From: an uncultured Solobacterium sp.
GTDB taxonomy: Bacteria > Bacillota_I > Bacilli_A > Erysipelotrichales > Erysipelotrichaceae
Direction of reading: 5' to 3'
Assembly: GCA_938039295.1 (NCBI GenBank)
Contig: CALHUY010000066.1
Location: forward strand, 1 to 8,508
Length of the DNA stretch: 8,508 bases
Shown one piece after another: positions 1 to 6,497 of this stretch (position 1 is its first letter; each line of letters opens with the position of its first letter). Both the position numbers and the translations under genes were made by a program. A model generated the notes under the pieces. That model was not told the origin of the DNA, did not search any database, and was given only the letters and a program-made list of their open reading frames with translations.

Positions 1-2
1 TC

Positions 3-119
3 GTTTTAGGAGAGTTAGAGGCGTTTAAGCGTGGTATTCAAGTATTGGAGCTACATCCTCGTGAGACAACTCTAACCCAAAAGATACAACAATTTGTAAA
101 TGGTGATTATGGATTTTAA
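3..119 (+). CDS. C-terminal end of an unrecognised protein (5' truncated)
   Basis: This is an open frame from the window edge to a TAA at 117-119. It encodes 38 residues that end in FVNGDYGF, and the other two plus frames have stops within the first 30 bases. It is directly followed by a strong hairpin terminator, which supports it being the true 3' end of a gene. The visible tail is amphipathic, with a segment rich in Leu, Glu and Lys, and shows no motif I can assign to a family. It converges with the hydrolase gene on the minus strand. The function is unknown from what is visible. Confidence 0.6.
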   Translation, partial: VLGELEAFKRGIQVLELHPRETTLTQKIQQFVNGDYGF

Positions 120-150
120 AAAGGTGAGAATTTTCTCACCTTTCGTCTTT
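120..150. terminator. Bidirectional intrinsic terminator between convergent genes
   Basis: There is a perfect 11-bp inverted repeat, 120-130 against 133-143 (AAAGGTGAGAA / TTCTCACCTTT), with a minimal loop. On the plus strand it is followed by CGTCTTTTTT, and on the minus strand by a TTTTTAAAA tract. It can therefore end the incoming plus-strand gene and the minus-strand hydrolase gene. The minus gene's TGA (136-138) lies inside the stem. Confidence 0.85.
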
Positions 151-1287
151 TTTCTTAAATGTATCTTTGACTTTGTTAAATTGTTCATGGAGTTTTGACA
201 TATAGTCATTTGCGAGAATGTTACTACTATTGGAAATCATGTTACCAACTAAACGTAAGATAACAGTTGATTTTTCTGTAGGCAATTTTTGAAGGGCACT
301 GATAATATCCTTTAGTGAATCAAATCCACCTTCTTTAAGTTTCGCGAAAGATTCAGCATCAGTTGACTCAAGAACAGAGAAGATACCATCAATTGCAATC
401 TTTGCTTCATCTTCCGACAAATTCTCCAAGAATTTATCGACTGCTTTATTTAAGAATGCAGAGTTAGCAGATAATGATTCAGCTTGTTCAAAATGGTTTC
501 GTTTTACAATCCAAGTTAAAGCGTCATGTTGCATAACCGAATTTACTGTACTTTTAACAATCTTTGGATCAACATTATTCATCAATATACCAATAATTGA
601 TGAATCTGGAATAATTAGGGTAATTCTATCTTGAATTGCTTGATAAGCAGGTGATTGTAACATTTCACCTTGGAAACCAGGTCCATCATTTGACCACACC
701 TTTATAATTTTATCTTGAATAGATTGATCACAATGGCATGCAGCATATATTGCTAGATTTCCACCTTTAGAGTGTCCTCCAACATGGATTGGTAAGGTTT
801 CGTTTTCAAATAATTGATTAATATATGCGACTGCTGCTTTTTGGCCATTTGTTCCTGTTGTATAAGATAAATAGAAATCTTCTTTCCATCCAATAAAAGT
901 ATTATCTGTACCACGATAGGAGATATAAATCATATCATTTAGTTTAAAGGTTACTGCAGAAAACTGTACAACAAAGTCTTTGTCAGTATAACTGATATAA
1001 TAACCAATCATAATATCTTTAAAACGCTCTGTATCTGCTACTTTATCGAGTAATCTGGCATTGACTCCATTATAGGTTTCAATTTCTGCAATTTCTTCAC
1101 GTGTGTGTAATTTATAAAATTCATCTCTTACGTGATGGAGTGGTTGAAAAGTTGTTTCGATATTAGGAATATCATCATAATGAACGTAAGCCAAAAGGCT
1201 AAGGATAGCATTATCCACTTCATTAAAGGATTCAGTTGTAAATGGAAGATCTCCACGCCAATCTAGATAGTCATAAATCGTTGTCAT
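136..1287 (-). CDS. Mbeg1-like (DUF2974) alpha/beta-hydrolase, 383 aa
   Basis: This is a putative cytoplasmic serine hydrolase of the Mbeg1-like/DUF2974 family, which has a lipase-type alpha/beta fold; its substrates are not established. Seen in the sequence: a YRGTD segment near residues 124-128, a nucleophile elbow GGHSKGGNLA with Ser173 in GxSxG context, a following NDGPGF with a candidate Asp at 201, and QHDALTW with a candidate His at 254. This order is consistent with a Ser-Asp-His triad. The C-terminal third is helical and Lys/Glu rich. No signal peptide or membrane segment is apparent. ATG at 1287 is preferred because the minus strand carries CGAGGTAA about 8 nt upstream; an ATG at 1320 lacks such a site. 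The gene stands alone, divergent from alaS, and ends in the shared terminator. Family assignment is confident; the substrate is unknown. Confidence 0.88.
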   Translation of the reverse strand: MTTIYDYLDWRGDLPFTTESFNEVDNAILSLLAYVHYDDIPNIETTFQPLHHVRDEFYKLHTREEIAEIETYNGVNARLLDKVADTERFKDIMIGYYISYTDKDFVVQFSAVTFKLNDMIYISYRGTDNTFIGWKEDFYLSYTTGTNGQKAAVAYINQLFENETLPIHVGGHSKGGNLAIYAACHCDQSIQDKIIKVWSNDGPGFQGEMLQSPAYQAIQDRITLIIPDSSIIGILMNNVDPKIVKSTVNSVMQHDALTWIVKRNHFEQAESLSANSAFLNKAVDKFLENLSEDEAKIAIDGIFSVLESTDAESFAKLKEGGFDSLKDIISALQKLPTEKSTVILRLVGNMISNSSNILANDYMSKLHEQFNKVKDTFKKKDER

Positions 1288-1372
1288 TTGTATTACCTCG
1301 TAATAAGAGTACCACATCATCTTTCTATCGTCATTGATTTGATTTTTATATTAACTTATTTGAAATTATTGA

Positions 1373-1378
1373 ATTATA
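1373..1378 (-). promoter_or_regulatory. Candidate -10 box for the DUF2974 hydrolase gene
   Basis: Read on the minus strand, this is a perfect TATAAT, lying about 85 nt upstream of the hydrolase start codon. No good -35 lies 16-18 nt further upstream (the position reads AAAGCG). A TTGAAA exists but is 25 nt away. The promoter is therefore tentative, and if real it may depend on an activator binding the adjacent inverted repeats. Confidence 0.35.
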
Positions 1379-1410
1379 ACGATATCGTTGAAAATCGCTT
1401 TATTTTCAAC
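1378..1410. repeat. Overlapping perfect inverted repeats in the divergent promoter region (possible operator)
   Basis: Two perfect dyads overlap by three bases. One is the 12-bp palindrome AACGATATCGTT (1378-1389). The other is a 9-bp inverted repeat GTTGAAAAT / ATTTTCAAC (1387-1395 and 1402-1410) with a CGCTTT spacer. They lie between the minus-strand -10 candidate and the plus-strand extended -10, where a regulator could touch both promoters. The second dyad could also fold as a hairpin in RNA, but its following T run is weak. No transcription factor is encoded nearby, so the binding protein is unknown. Confidence 0.5.
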
Positions 1411-1418
1411 AGTTTTAA

Positions 1419-1427
1419 TGTTAGAAT
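1419..1427 (+). promoter_or_regulatory. Extended -10 promoter for the T-box/alaS transcript
   Basis: TGTTAGAAT matches the extended -10 pattern TGnTATAAT, with one mismatch in the hexamer. The -35 position 17 nt upstream is poor (TTTATT at 1399-1404), as is common for extended -10 promoters. The predicted transcript start is near 1434, just before T-box Stem I, which fits a leader of about 230 nt. Confidence 0.5.
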
Positions 1428-1433
1428 TTCATA

Positions 1434-1646
1434 GAAATCAATGACAAAGGGTTAGTAGATATAGGCTGTGTCGTAGAGAGAAGATGTTTGGTGAAAATCT
1501 TCCATAAGTGATATTGAAGCTTCCTTTAACAGAGTGCTTAATTAGCAACGTATCTCTACGTTACAGAGCAATTGAGGTGCGCACGTTTTGTGCGAATCAG
1601 GATGGTACCGCGTGTTAACGTTCCTGGATGTAGGAACGTTTTTTAT
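1434..1646 (+). promoter_or_regulatory. T-box riboswitch, tRNA-Ala specific, controlling alaS
   Basis: This leader senses uncharged tRNA-Ala and lets transcription read into alaS. The lower Stem I helix pairs AAAGG (1446-1450) with CCTTT (1523-1527). The specifier loop has AGTA on the 5' side and GAA followed by GCT (1519-1521, an Ala codon) on the 3' side. The next helix is GATAT (1458-1462) with ATATT (1511-1515). The apical stem is GAAGAT / ATCTTC (1480-1485, 1497-1502), enclosing AGATG- and GGTG-type distal elements. A CGCAC/GTGCG hairpin lies at 1580-1594. The conserved T-box is AGGATGGTACCGCG (1599-1612); its TGGT complements an ACCA acceptor end, as expected for tRNA-Ala with discriminator A. 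A terminator follows. Start and end are approximate. Confidence 0.93.
1617..1644 (+). terminator. T-box regulated intrinsic terminator upstream of alaS
   Basis: The stem AACGTTCC / GGAACGTT (1617-1624, 1633-1640) has an 8-nt loop, and its T run continues to 1644. TCCT at 1622-1625 can instead pair with AGGA at 1599-1602 of the T-box to build the antiterminator. The two structures are mutually exclusive, as the mechanism needs. Confidence 0.9.
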
Positions 1647-1664
1647 TTGTTCAGGAGGAAAACA

Positions 1665-4304
1665 ATGGAAAAGCAATATCGACTCAGTGGAAATGAAGTC
1701 AGACAAAAATTCTTGGATTTCTTTGCGTCTAAAGGTTGTATGATCGAACCTGGCGCAAGTCTTATTCCACATAATGATCCAACACTGTTATGGATCAATG
1801 CTGGTGTATCAGCGTTAAAGAAGTATTTTGATGGTTCAGAAAAGCCAGCATCAAACCGTATCTGTAATGCCCAAAAATCAATTCGTACAAATGATATTGA
1901 AAATGTAGGTCGTACAGCTCGTCATCATACATTCTTTGAAATGTTAGGTAACTTTTCAATCGGTGATTACTTCAAGAAAGAAGCGATTACTTGGGCTTGG
2001 GAGTTCTTGACATCTCCAGAGTGGATTGGATTTGATCCGAAGCGTTTATATGTAACTGTTTATCCAGATGATGACGAAGCATATAACCAATGGGTTAAGG
2101 TTGGTATGATACCTAGTCATATTCGTCGCACAGAGGATAACTTCTGGGAAATTGGTCGTGGACCTGGTGGACCAGATACAGAGTTATATTATGACCGTGG
2201 TGAAAAGTATGATCCAGAAGGTATTGGTGAAAAACTATTCTTTGAAGATTTAGAAAATGATCGTTATATCGAGGTATGGAATATCGTATTTTCTCAATAC
2301 GATTGTCGTCCTGGAGAAGTTGATCGTCATGAGTATAAAGAATTACCACAGAAGAACATTGATACAGGTATGGGTCTAGAACGTCTTGTATGTTTGATTC
2401 AAGATGGAGAAACAAACTTTGATACTGACTTATTCTTACCAATTATCCATGCGACAGAGAAGTATGCTAAACACTCTTACAGTGAGAAAGAATATAAGAT
2501 GGCATATCGCGTTATCGCTGACCATATCCGTACTGTTACATTTGCAATTGCGGATGGTGCGATGTTCTCTAATGAAGGTCGTGGATATGTACTACGCCGC
2601 GTATTACGTCGTGCAGTACGCTATGGTATTAAGTTAGGTATTGATGGTGCTTTCATGTACAAACTTGTAAAAGTTGTAGCTGATAACATGATTGCATACT
2701 ATCCATATGTACAAGAAAAGGTTGCGTTAATTGAAAAGCTAGTCAAGCAGGAAGAAGAATCCTTCCATAAGACACTTGCAAATGGTGAAGCACTCTTACA
2801 GGATGCATTAGCAAAACATGCGGATACTAAGATCTTACCTGGCGAAGTGATGTTCAAGTTATATGATACTTATGGATATCCAAAGGAACTTACTACAGAG
2901 ATTGCAGAGGAAGAAGGCTATCGTGTAGACTCTGATGGTTTTGATAAAGAAATGCAAGCACAGAAGACACGTGCAAGAGAAGCACGTGGAAACATTCAAT
3001 CCATGCATGGACAATCCGCTGATTTAATGGACTTCACACAAGAAAGTAAGTTTACTGGTTATACAGATACACATTCTAAGGGTAAGGTAATTGGCTTATT
3101 TAAGGATGGTGTACGCGTAGATACATTAACAGATGAGGGTGATATTATCCTTGATGAAACATGTTTCTATGCTGAAAGTGGTGGTCAGTGTGCAGATACT
3201 GGTGTTGTATGGAATGACCATTTTAAAGCGAATGTAACTAACGTTCAAAAGGCTCCACATAAGCAACCATTACATCACATTGTTATCGTTGAAGGAATAC
3301 TTTCTGAAGGTGATGTATTAGAAGGTGAATATGACTATGAAAAGCGTCAACGTACACGTGCAAACCATAGTTCATTACATCTATTACAAGCAGCACTAAA
3401 GAAGGTATTAGGTGAACATATTGCACAGGCTGGTTCCTATAACTGTCCTGAATATGGAAGATTTGACTTTACACACTTTGAAAAGCCAACGGAAGAACAG
3501 CTTAATGAAGTAGAACGTCTAGTCAATGAACAGATTGCTTTAGCACAACCTGTTGTAACTGAAGTAATGGATGTTGAGTCTGCGAAGAATTCTGGTGCGA
3601 TTGCGCTCTTTGATGAAAAGTATGGTGATACAGTACGTGTTGTATCCATGGGTGATTTCTCTAAGGAATTCTGTGGTGGTACACACGCAAGTAATACAGC
3701 TGATTTATGCGTATTTAAGATCACTTCCGAGGAATCTATTGGTTCTGGTATTCGACGTATTACATCTGAGACAAAGTTTGATGCATACCAAGACTTCAAG
3801 AGTGAAGAACAGTATCTACTTGAATGTGCAAAGTTAATGAAACTACAATCATGGCAAGGATTCAGAGAGAAGTTAATCGCATTACAAGAAGAAAATGCAC
3901 AACTTCGTAAAGAAAATGATGCACATAAGGAAGCAGCACTATTATCTTCAGCAGACTCTGCAGTACAAAAAGCTGAAACAATCAATGGCTTATCTTGTGT
4001 ATTATTAAGCTTAGATGGCTTTGATTCAAATAGTCTAAAGGCATATGCAGAAAATGTACGTAACAAGCTTGTGGATGGATTCGTGTTTGTATCTAATACA
4101 ACAGATGGTAAGGTAACATTTGTATGCGCTAGCTCTAAGGCAGCAATTGCCAAAGGTAAGAAGGCTGGTGATGTTGTAAAGGCTGCTGCACAGTTAACAG
4201 GTGGTAACGGTGGTGGTAGACCTGACATGGCCCAAGCTGGTGGTAGGGATACTTCTAAAGTACAAGAAGCACATGCATTAGTAAGAGAAATTCTTGCACA
4301 ATAA
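1665..4304 (+). CDS. alaS: Alanyl-tRNA synthetase, 879 aa
   Basis: Class II synthetase that charges tRNA-Ala with alanine in the cytoplasm and clears mischarged Ser/Gly. In order: an aminoacylation core with HHTFFEMLGNFS (87-98) and motif 3 GMGLER (235-240); a tRNA-recognition helical region; an editing domain with metal-ligand HxxxH (HSSLH, 568-572) and CGGTH (670-674); a charged coiled-coil near 735-770; and a C-Ala domain with the GGNGGGRPDMAQAGG glycine-rich segment (846-860). Length matches the family (about 870-880 aa). ATG at 1665 is chosen because AGGAGG lies at 1653-1658, 6 nt upstream. A longer in-frame opening from 1572 would run through the T-box and terminator and is rejected. 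The core loop reads GPGGPDTE (near 166-173) where E. coli has GPCGPCSE, a Cys-less variant. Expression is controlled by the alanine T-box, and a terminator follows. Confidence 0.98.
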   Translation: MEKQYRLSGNEVRQKFLDFFASKGCMIEPGASLIPHNDPTLLWINAGVSALKKYFDGSEKPASNRICNAQKSIRTNDIENVGRTARHHTFFEMLGNFSIGDYFKKEAITWAWEFLTSPEWIGFDPKRLYVTVYPDDDEAYNQWVKVGMIPSHIRRTEDNFWEIGRGPGGPDTELYYDRGEKYDPEGIGEKLFFEDLENDRYIEVWNIVFSQYDCRPGEVDRHEYKELPQKNIDTGMGLERLVCLIQDGETNFDTDLFLPIIHATEKYAKHSYSEKEYKMAYRVIADHIRTVTFAIADGAMFSNEGRGYVLRRVLRRAVRYGIKLGIDGAFMYKLVKVVADNMIAYYPYVQEKVALIEKLVKQEEESFHKTLANGEALLQDALAKHADTKILPGEVMFKLYDTYGYPKELTTEIAEEEGYRVDSDGFDKEMQAQKTRAREARGNIQSMHGQSADLMDFTQESKFTGYTDTHSKGKVIGLFKDGVRVDTLTDEGDIILDETCFYAESGGQCADTGVVWNDHFKANVTNVQKAPHKQPLHHIVIVEGILSEGDVLEGEYDYEKRQRTRANHSSLHLLQAALKKVLGEHIAQAGSYNCPEYGRFDFTHFEKPTEEQLNEVERLVNEQIALAQPVVTEVMDVESAKNSGAIALFDEKYGDTVRVVSMGDFSKEFCGGTHASNTADLCVFKITSEESIGSGIRRITSETKFDAYQDFKSEEQYLLECAKLMKLQSWQGFREKLIALQEENAQLRKENDAHKEAALLSSADSAVQKAETINGLSCVLLSLDGFDSNSLKAYAENVRNKLVDGFVFVSNTTDGKVTFVCASSKAAIAKGKKAGDVVKAAAQLTGGNGGGRPDMAQAGGRDTSKVQEAHALVREILAQ

Positions 4305-4314
4305 TCATGTTTTG

Positions 4315-4344
4315 AAATAGGTATCATTTTGATACCTATTTTTT
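4315..4344 (+). terminator. Intrinsic terminator of alaS
   Basis: A perfect 12-bp stem, AAATAGGTATCA / TGATACCTATTT (4315-4326, 4330-4341), has a TTT loop and a T run to 4344. It starts 10 nt after the alaS stop. It separates alaS from the ireB cluster, which therefore probably needs its own promoter. Confidence 0.92.
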
Positions 4345-4381
4345 GTAGTTTTCATGTTACAAACACAATGAAATGATGCGG

Positions 4382-4415
4382 TTGTATATACTTTTTGTAA
4401 AATATGACATAAAAT
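4382..4415 (+). promoter_or_regulatory. Possible promoter of the ireB-ruvX-mltG-greA cluster
   Basis: A promoter is expected here between the alaS terminator and ireB. TTGTAT (4382-4387) could serve as a -35. Possible -10 boxes are TGACAT (4405-4410, 17-nt spacing but a poor match) or TAAAAT (4410-4415, a good match but 22-nt spacing); another TAAAAT sits at 4398-4403. The region is clearly AT rich, but I cannot fix the exact elements. Confidence 0.3.
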
Positions 4416-4440
4416 AACTACAGAGATGGAGGTAGTCAAA

Positions 4441-4707
4441 ATGATGAAACAAAATAATTTGACTGAAACGATGAGCTTTAATTCTGAAGAGATTCGTCGT
4501 GAAACAATCCACGAAGTTTTAAAACAGGTAGAAGCTTCATTAAGTGAGAGGGGTTATAACGCTATCAATCAGTTAGCTGGTTATTTAATCTCTGATGATC
4601 CTGCGTATATTTCTTCACATAACAATTCAAGAAGTTTAATCCAATCCGTGGAACGTCATGAAATTATTGAAGAATTAGTTCGTTTCTATTTAGAGGCACA
4701 TCACTAA
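4441..4707 (+). CDS. ireB: IreB/YrzL family (DUF965) regulatory phosphoprotein, 88 aa
   Basis: Small cytoplasmic protein of the IreB (UPF0297/DUF965) family. In Enterococcus, IreB is a substrate of the PASTA kinase IreK and negatively affects cephalosporin resistance. The family core is evident at residues 38-64: GYNAINQLAGYLISDDPAY and then NNSR, followed by EIIEELVRFYL near the C-terminus. An N-terminal LTET (Thr8, Thr10) sits where the enterococcal protein carries its phosphorylated Thr pair, but the spacing is one residue shorter. ATG at 4441 has GGAGGT at 4428-4433 with 7-nt spacing; the in-frame ATG at 4426 overlaps that site and is unlikely. It heads the cluster, and its stop codon directly abuts the ruvX ATG, suggesting coupled translation. 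Confidence 0.95.
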   Translation: MMKQNNLTETMSFNSEEIRRETIHEVLKQVEASLSERGYNAINQLAGYLISDDPAYISSHNNSRSLIQSVERHEIIEELVRFYLEAHH

Positions 4708-5127
4708 ATGACACGCTATCTAGGTTTAGATCTTGGTAGCGTAACTTGTGGTGTTAGTTTTAGTGATACCGGATTAATTGCAAGAACAATTGAAACGATT
4801 CGTTTTAAACCAGATGATTACAATATGGCACTAGATAAAGTGTTAGATATTGTCGATCGTGAAAAGCCAGATGTTATCGTGTTAGGATTACCACTATTAT
4901 TGAATGATGATGTTGGACCACGTGCACAGATATGTTTAGAATTTGGTGAAGTTCTTGAACAAGAATCAGGTATTCCTGTTAAGATGCAAGATGAACGATT
5001 TACGACAGCAGTGGCTGAAAGTATTTTGTTAGAAGCAGACGTATCAAGAAAGAAACGTAAAAAGAAGATTGATCAGTTGGCTGCAGTACAAATACTACAG
5101 ACATGGCTAGATCGTAATGTAAAGTAA
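4708..5127 (+). CDS. ruvX: RuvX/YqgF family Holliday-junction resolvase-like nuclease, 139 aa
   Basis: RNase H-fold nuclease of the YqgF/RuvX family. Members are linked to Holliday-junction resolution and, in E. coli and other bacteria, to processing of the 16S rRNA 5' end. Motifs seen: GLDLGSVTCGVSFSD (Asp8 of DxG), LGLPLLLNDDVGPRA (59-72), MQDERFTT (Asp95-Glu96-Arg97) and KKIDQLAAVQIL with Asp122. The acidic residues fit the predicted metal-binding site. Length is typical for the family. The ATG follows the ireB TAA without a gap. There is no separate strong Shine-Dalgarno site, so initiation probably depends on ribosomes finishing ireB. The ireB-ruvX-DUF1292 order is the standard Firmicutes arrangement (yrzL-yrrK-yrzB). 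Confidence 0.95.
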   Translation: MTRYLGLDLGSVTCGVSFSDTGLIARTIETIRFKPDDYNMALDKVLDIVDREKPDVIVLGLPLLLNDDVGPRAQICLEFGEVLEQESGIPVKMQDERFTTAVAESILLEADVSRKKRKKKIDQLAAVQILQTWLDRNVK

Positions 5128-5147
5128 GGCGGCAAAACGCCTTTTTT
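5126..5147 (+). terminator. Internal intrinsic terminator-like hairpin between ruvX and the DUF1292 gene
   Basis: The stem AAGGCG / CGCCTT (5126-5131, 5138-5143) has a GCAAAA loop and a six-T run at 5142-5147. It starts within the ruvX stop codon, and the AAGGAG ribosome-binding site of the next gene begins at the very next base. The short, GC-rich 6-bp stem suggests partial termination that lowers expression of the downstream genes. No separate promoter fits between the hairpin and the next gene. Confidence 0.65.
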
Positions 5148-5163
5148 AAGGAGAGATGATAGT

Positions 5164-5418
5164 ATGATTGAAAACAACACAATGATGATTACTGATGATA
5201 CAGGTAACGAACGTGAAGTTGAAATTCTTTTAACGTTTGAAAATGACGATAAGACAAAGAAGTATGTATTATTCACAGATCCTACAGATGAAGAAGGCAA
5301 TGTTTATGCATATAGTTACAATGAAGATGGCTCTATGGATGAAGTTGTTGATGAAGCTGAGTGGGAAATGTGCCAAGAAGTTTTAGGTGCATTTATCAGT
5401 GAGGATGATGGTGAATAG
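5164..5418 (+). CDS. DUF1292 (YrzB-like) acidic protein, 84 aa
   Basis: Small, strongly acidic cytoplasmic protein of the DUF1292 family (B. subtilis YrzB), with no established function. The family pattern is visible: an N-terminal stretch with a D/E-rich strand, then EVEILLTFENDDKTKKYVLFTD, a YAYSYNEDG strand, and an EWEMCQEVL helix near 66-74. There are no membrane segments. AAGGAG at 5148-5153 lies 10 nt before the ATG. It is conserved immediately after ruvX in many Firmicutes, as here, and mltG begins 2 nt after its stop. A terminator-like hairpin upstream may set its level apart from ireB-ruvX. Confidence 0.92.
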   Translation: MIENNTMMITDDTGNEREVEILLTFENDDKTKKYVLFTDPTDEEGNVYAYSYNEDGSMDEVVDEAEWEMCQEVLGAFISEDDGE

Positions 5419-5420
5419 GC

Positions 5421-6497
5421 ATGGCTAAGAGAAGAAAGAAAAGAAGTTTAATTCCATTATTACTGATTTTAATCTTGGCTGTTGGTTTTGTAAGTACTTA
5501 TATTTATTATTCACAATCTATTAAGGCAGTATCAGAAACTTCTGAAGAGGTTGAATTTAAAGTAAATTCTGGTGATACTTCGGCAGATATCTTACAGCAT
5601 CTAAAAAATGAAAATCTAATTAAGGATATTAATGTTGCAAAGTTATATATTAGACTCTACGAGCTAAATAATTTCAAGTCTGGAACATTCACATTAAATC
5701 GTAATATGGATTTACATACGATTTTGGAGAAATTAAATAGTGCGACTGCAGCAGCAAGTGATACCGTTTCTGTAACCGTTACAGAAGGTGACTGGGCAAA
5801 GCATATCGCTGAAAAGATTGCGGCAGTTACTAATGTAACAGAAGATGATTTACTTAAACTATGGAATGATAAAGAGTGGATTACTTCATTAAAATCTACA
5901 TATCCATTTATAACAGATGAGATGTTCCAAGAAAATGTACGTATTTATCTCGAAGGATATATCGCTCCAAATACTTATGAGTTCTATAAAGAGACAACTG
6001 CAAAAGATGTAACATTAAAGATGTTAGACCAAACAAAGGTTGTCTATGAAGCAAATAAAGAAGCCATCTCCAAGAGTAAGCTATCGATTCATGAGTTATA
6101 TACATTAGCTAGTATCGTTCAGTATGAAGGTGGTGGCGATGAGACAACACTGCGTACAATTGCTGGTGTATTCTACAATCGTTTAAATCAAGGCATGTTG
6201 TTGCAGTCTAGTGTAACAGTATGTTATGCAATTGACTTTGACCGTCAAACAGATAAATGGCAAGCTTGTGAAGTCAACGCCGAGTTTGATTCACCATATA
6301 ACACATATCTTCATAAAGGATTACCTCCAGGACCTATTGAAAACCCTGGCGAAAAGGTATTTAAAGCAGTTTTAAATCCAATTAAAACAGAATATTTATA
6401 CTTTGTGGCTGATACAAAGACTGGTGAAGTATTCTTTGCTAAGACACTGAGTGAGCATAATCAAAACGTGAAAGACCACGTAAACTTAAATGATTAA
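5421..6497 (+). CDS. mltG: Endolytic murein transglycosylase MltG (YceG-like), 358 aa
   Basis: Membrane-anchored lytic transglycosylase that cleaves nascent glycan strands and is thought to set chain length. A basic N-terminus (KRRKKR) precedes one transmembrane helix (about 10-30), giving an extracellular catalytic part. A LysM-like subdomain is suggested near 43-107. The YceG core has LEGYIAPNTYEFY (177-189), LASIVQYEGGG with the probable catalytic Glu236, GVFYNRLNQGMLLQSSVTVCY (249-269), YNTYLHKGLPPGPIENPG (293-310) and YLYFVAD (325-331). The usual EKE around the active site reads QYE; by comparison with E. coli MltG as I recall it, the second, catalytic Glu is retained. No strong ribosome-binding site is seen: GAGG lies 16 nt upstream and GGTG about 7 nt, so coupling to the DUF1292 gene is likely. 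The 3' end overlaps the Nudix gene by 8 nt. Confidence 0.96.
   Translation: MAKRRKKRSLIPLLLILILAVGFVSTYIYYSQSIKAVSETSEEVEFKVNSGDTSADILQHLKNENLIKDINVAKLYIRLYELNNFKSGTFTLNRNMDLHTILEKLNSATAAASDTVSVTVTEGDWAKHIAEKIAAVTNVTEDDLLKLWNDKEWITSLKSTYPFITDEMFQENVRIYLEGYIAPNTYEFYKETTAKDVTLKMLDQTKVVYEANKEAISKSKLSIHELYTLASIVQYEGGGDETTLRTIAGVFYNRLNQGMLLQSSVTVCYAIDFDRQTDKWQACEVNAEFDSPYNTYLHKGLPPGPIENPGEKVFKAVLNPIKTEYLYFVADTKTGEVFFAKTLSEHNQNVKDHVNLND

Noticed and set aside
1288..1320. 11-residue N-terminal extension of the DUF2974 hydrolase
   Set aside because: The GAGGT Shine-Dalgarno sequence lies inside the extension and is correctly spaced for the ATG at 1287.
1572..1664. Upstream in-frame extension of alaS by 31 residues
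   Set aside because: It would translate the T-box, antiterminator and terminator. The AGGAGG site and MEKQYRLSG start at 1665 fit the family N-terminus.
1542..1772. 76-aa minus-strand open frame over the T-box
   Set aside because: It overlaps a structured RNA leader and the alaS start on the other strand, and is Cys/His rich without a motif.
2113..2442. 109-aa minus-strand open frame inside alaS
   Set aside because: Antisense shadow with no motif, no ribosome-binding site noticed and skewed composition (His/Tyr rich).
3437..4327. 296-aa minus-strand open frame opposite the 3' part of alaS
   Set aside because: It lies antisense to a well-supported synthetase gene, is Ser/Cys/Ala rich with no recognisable domain, and crosses the alaS terminator. 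It is a codon-bias shadow.
4426..4440. Earlier ATG for ireB
   Set aside because: That ATG overlaps the GGAGGT site that serves the ATG at 4441; the extra residues are not part of the family.
5073..5300. Minus-strand open frame over the ruvX-DUF1292 junction
   Set aside because: Antisense to two family-supported genes. Its Ser/Val richness is the mirror of the acidic DUF1292 codons.
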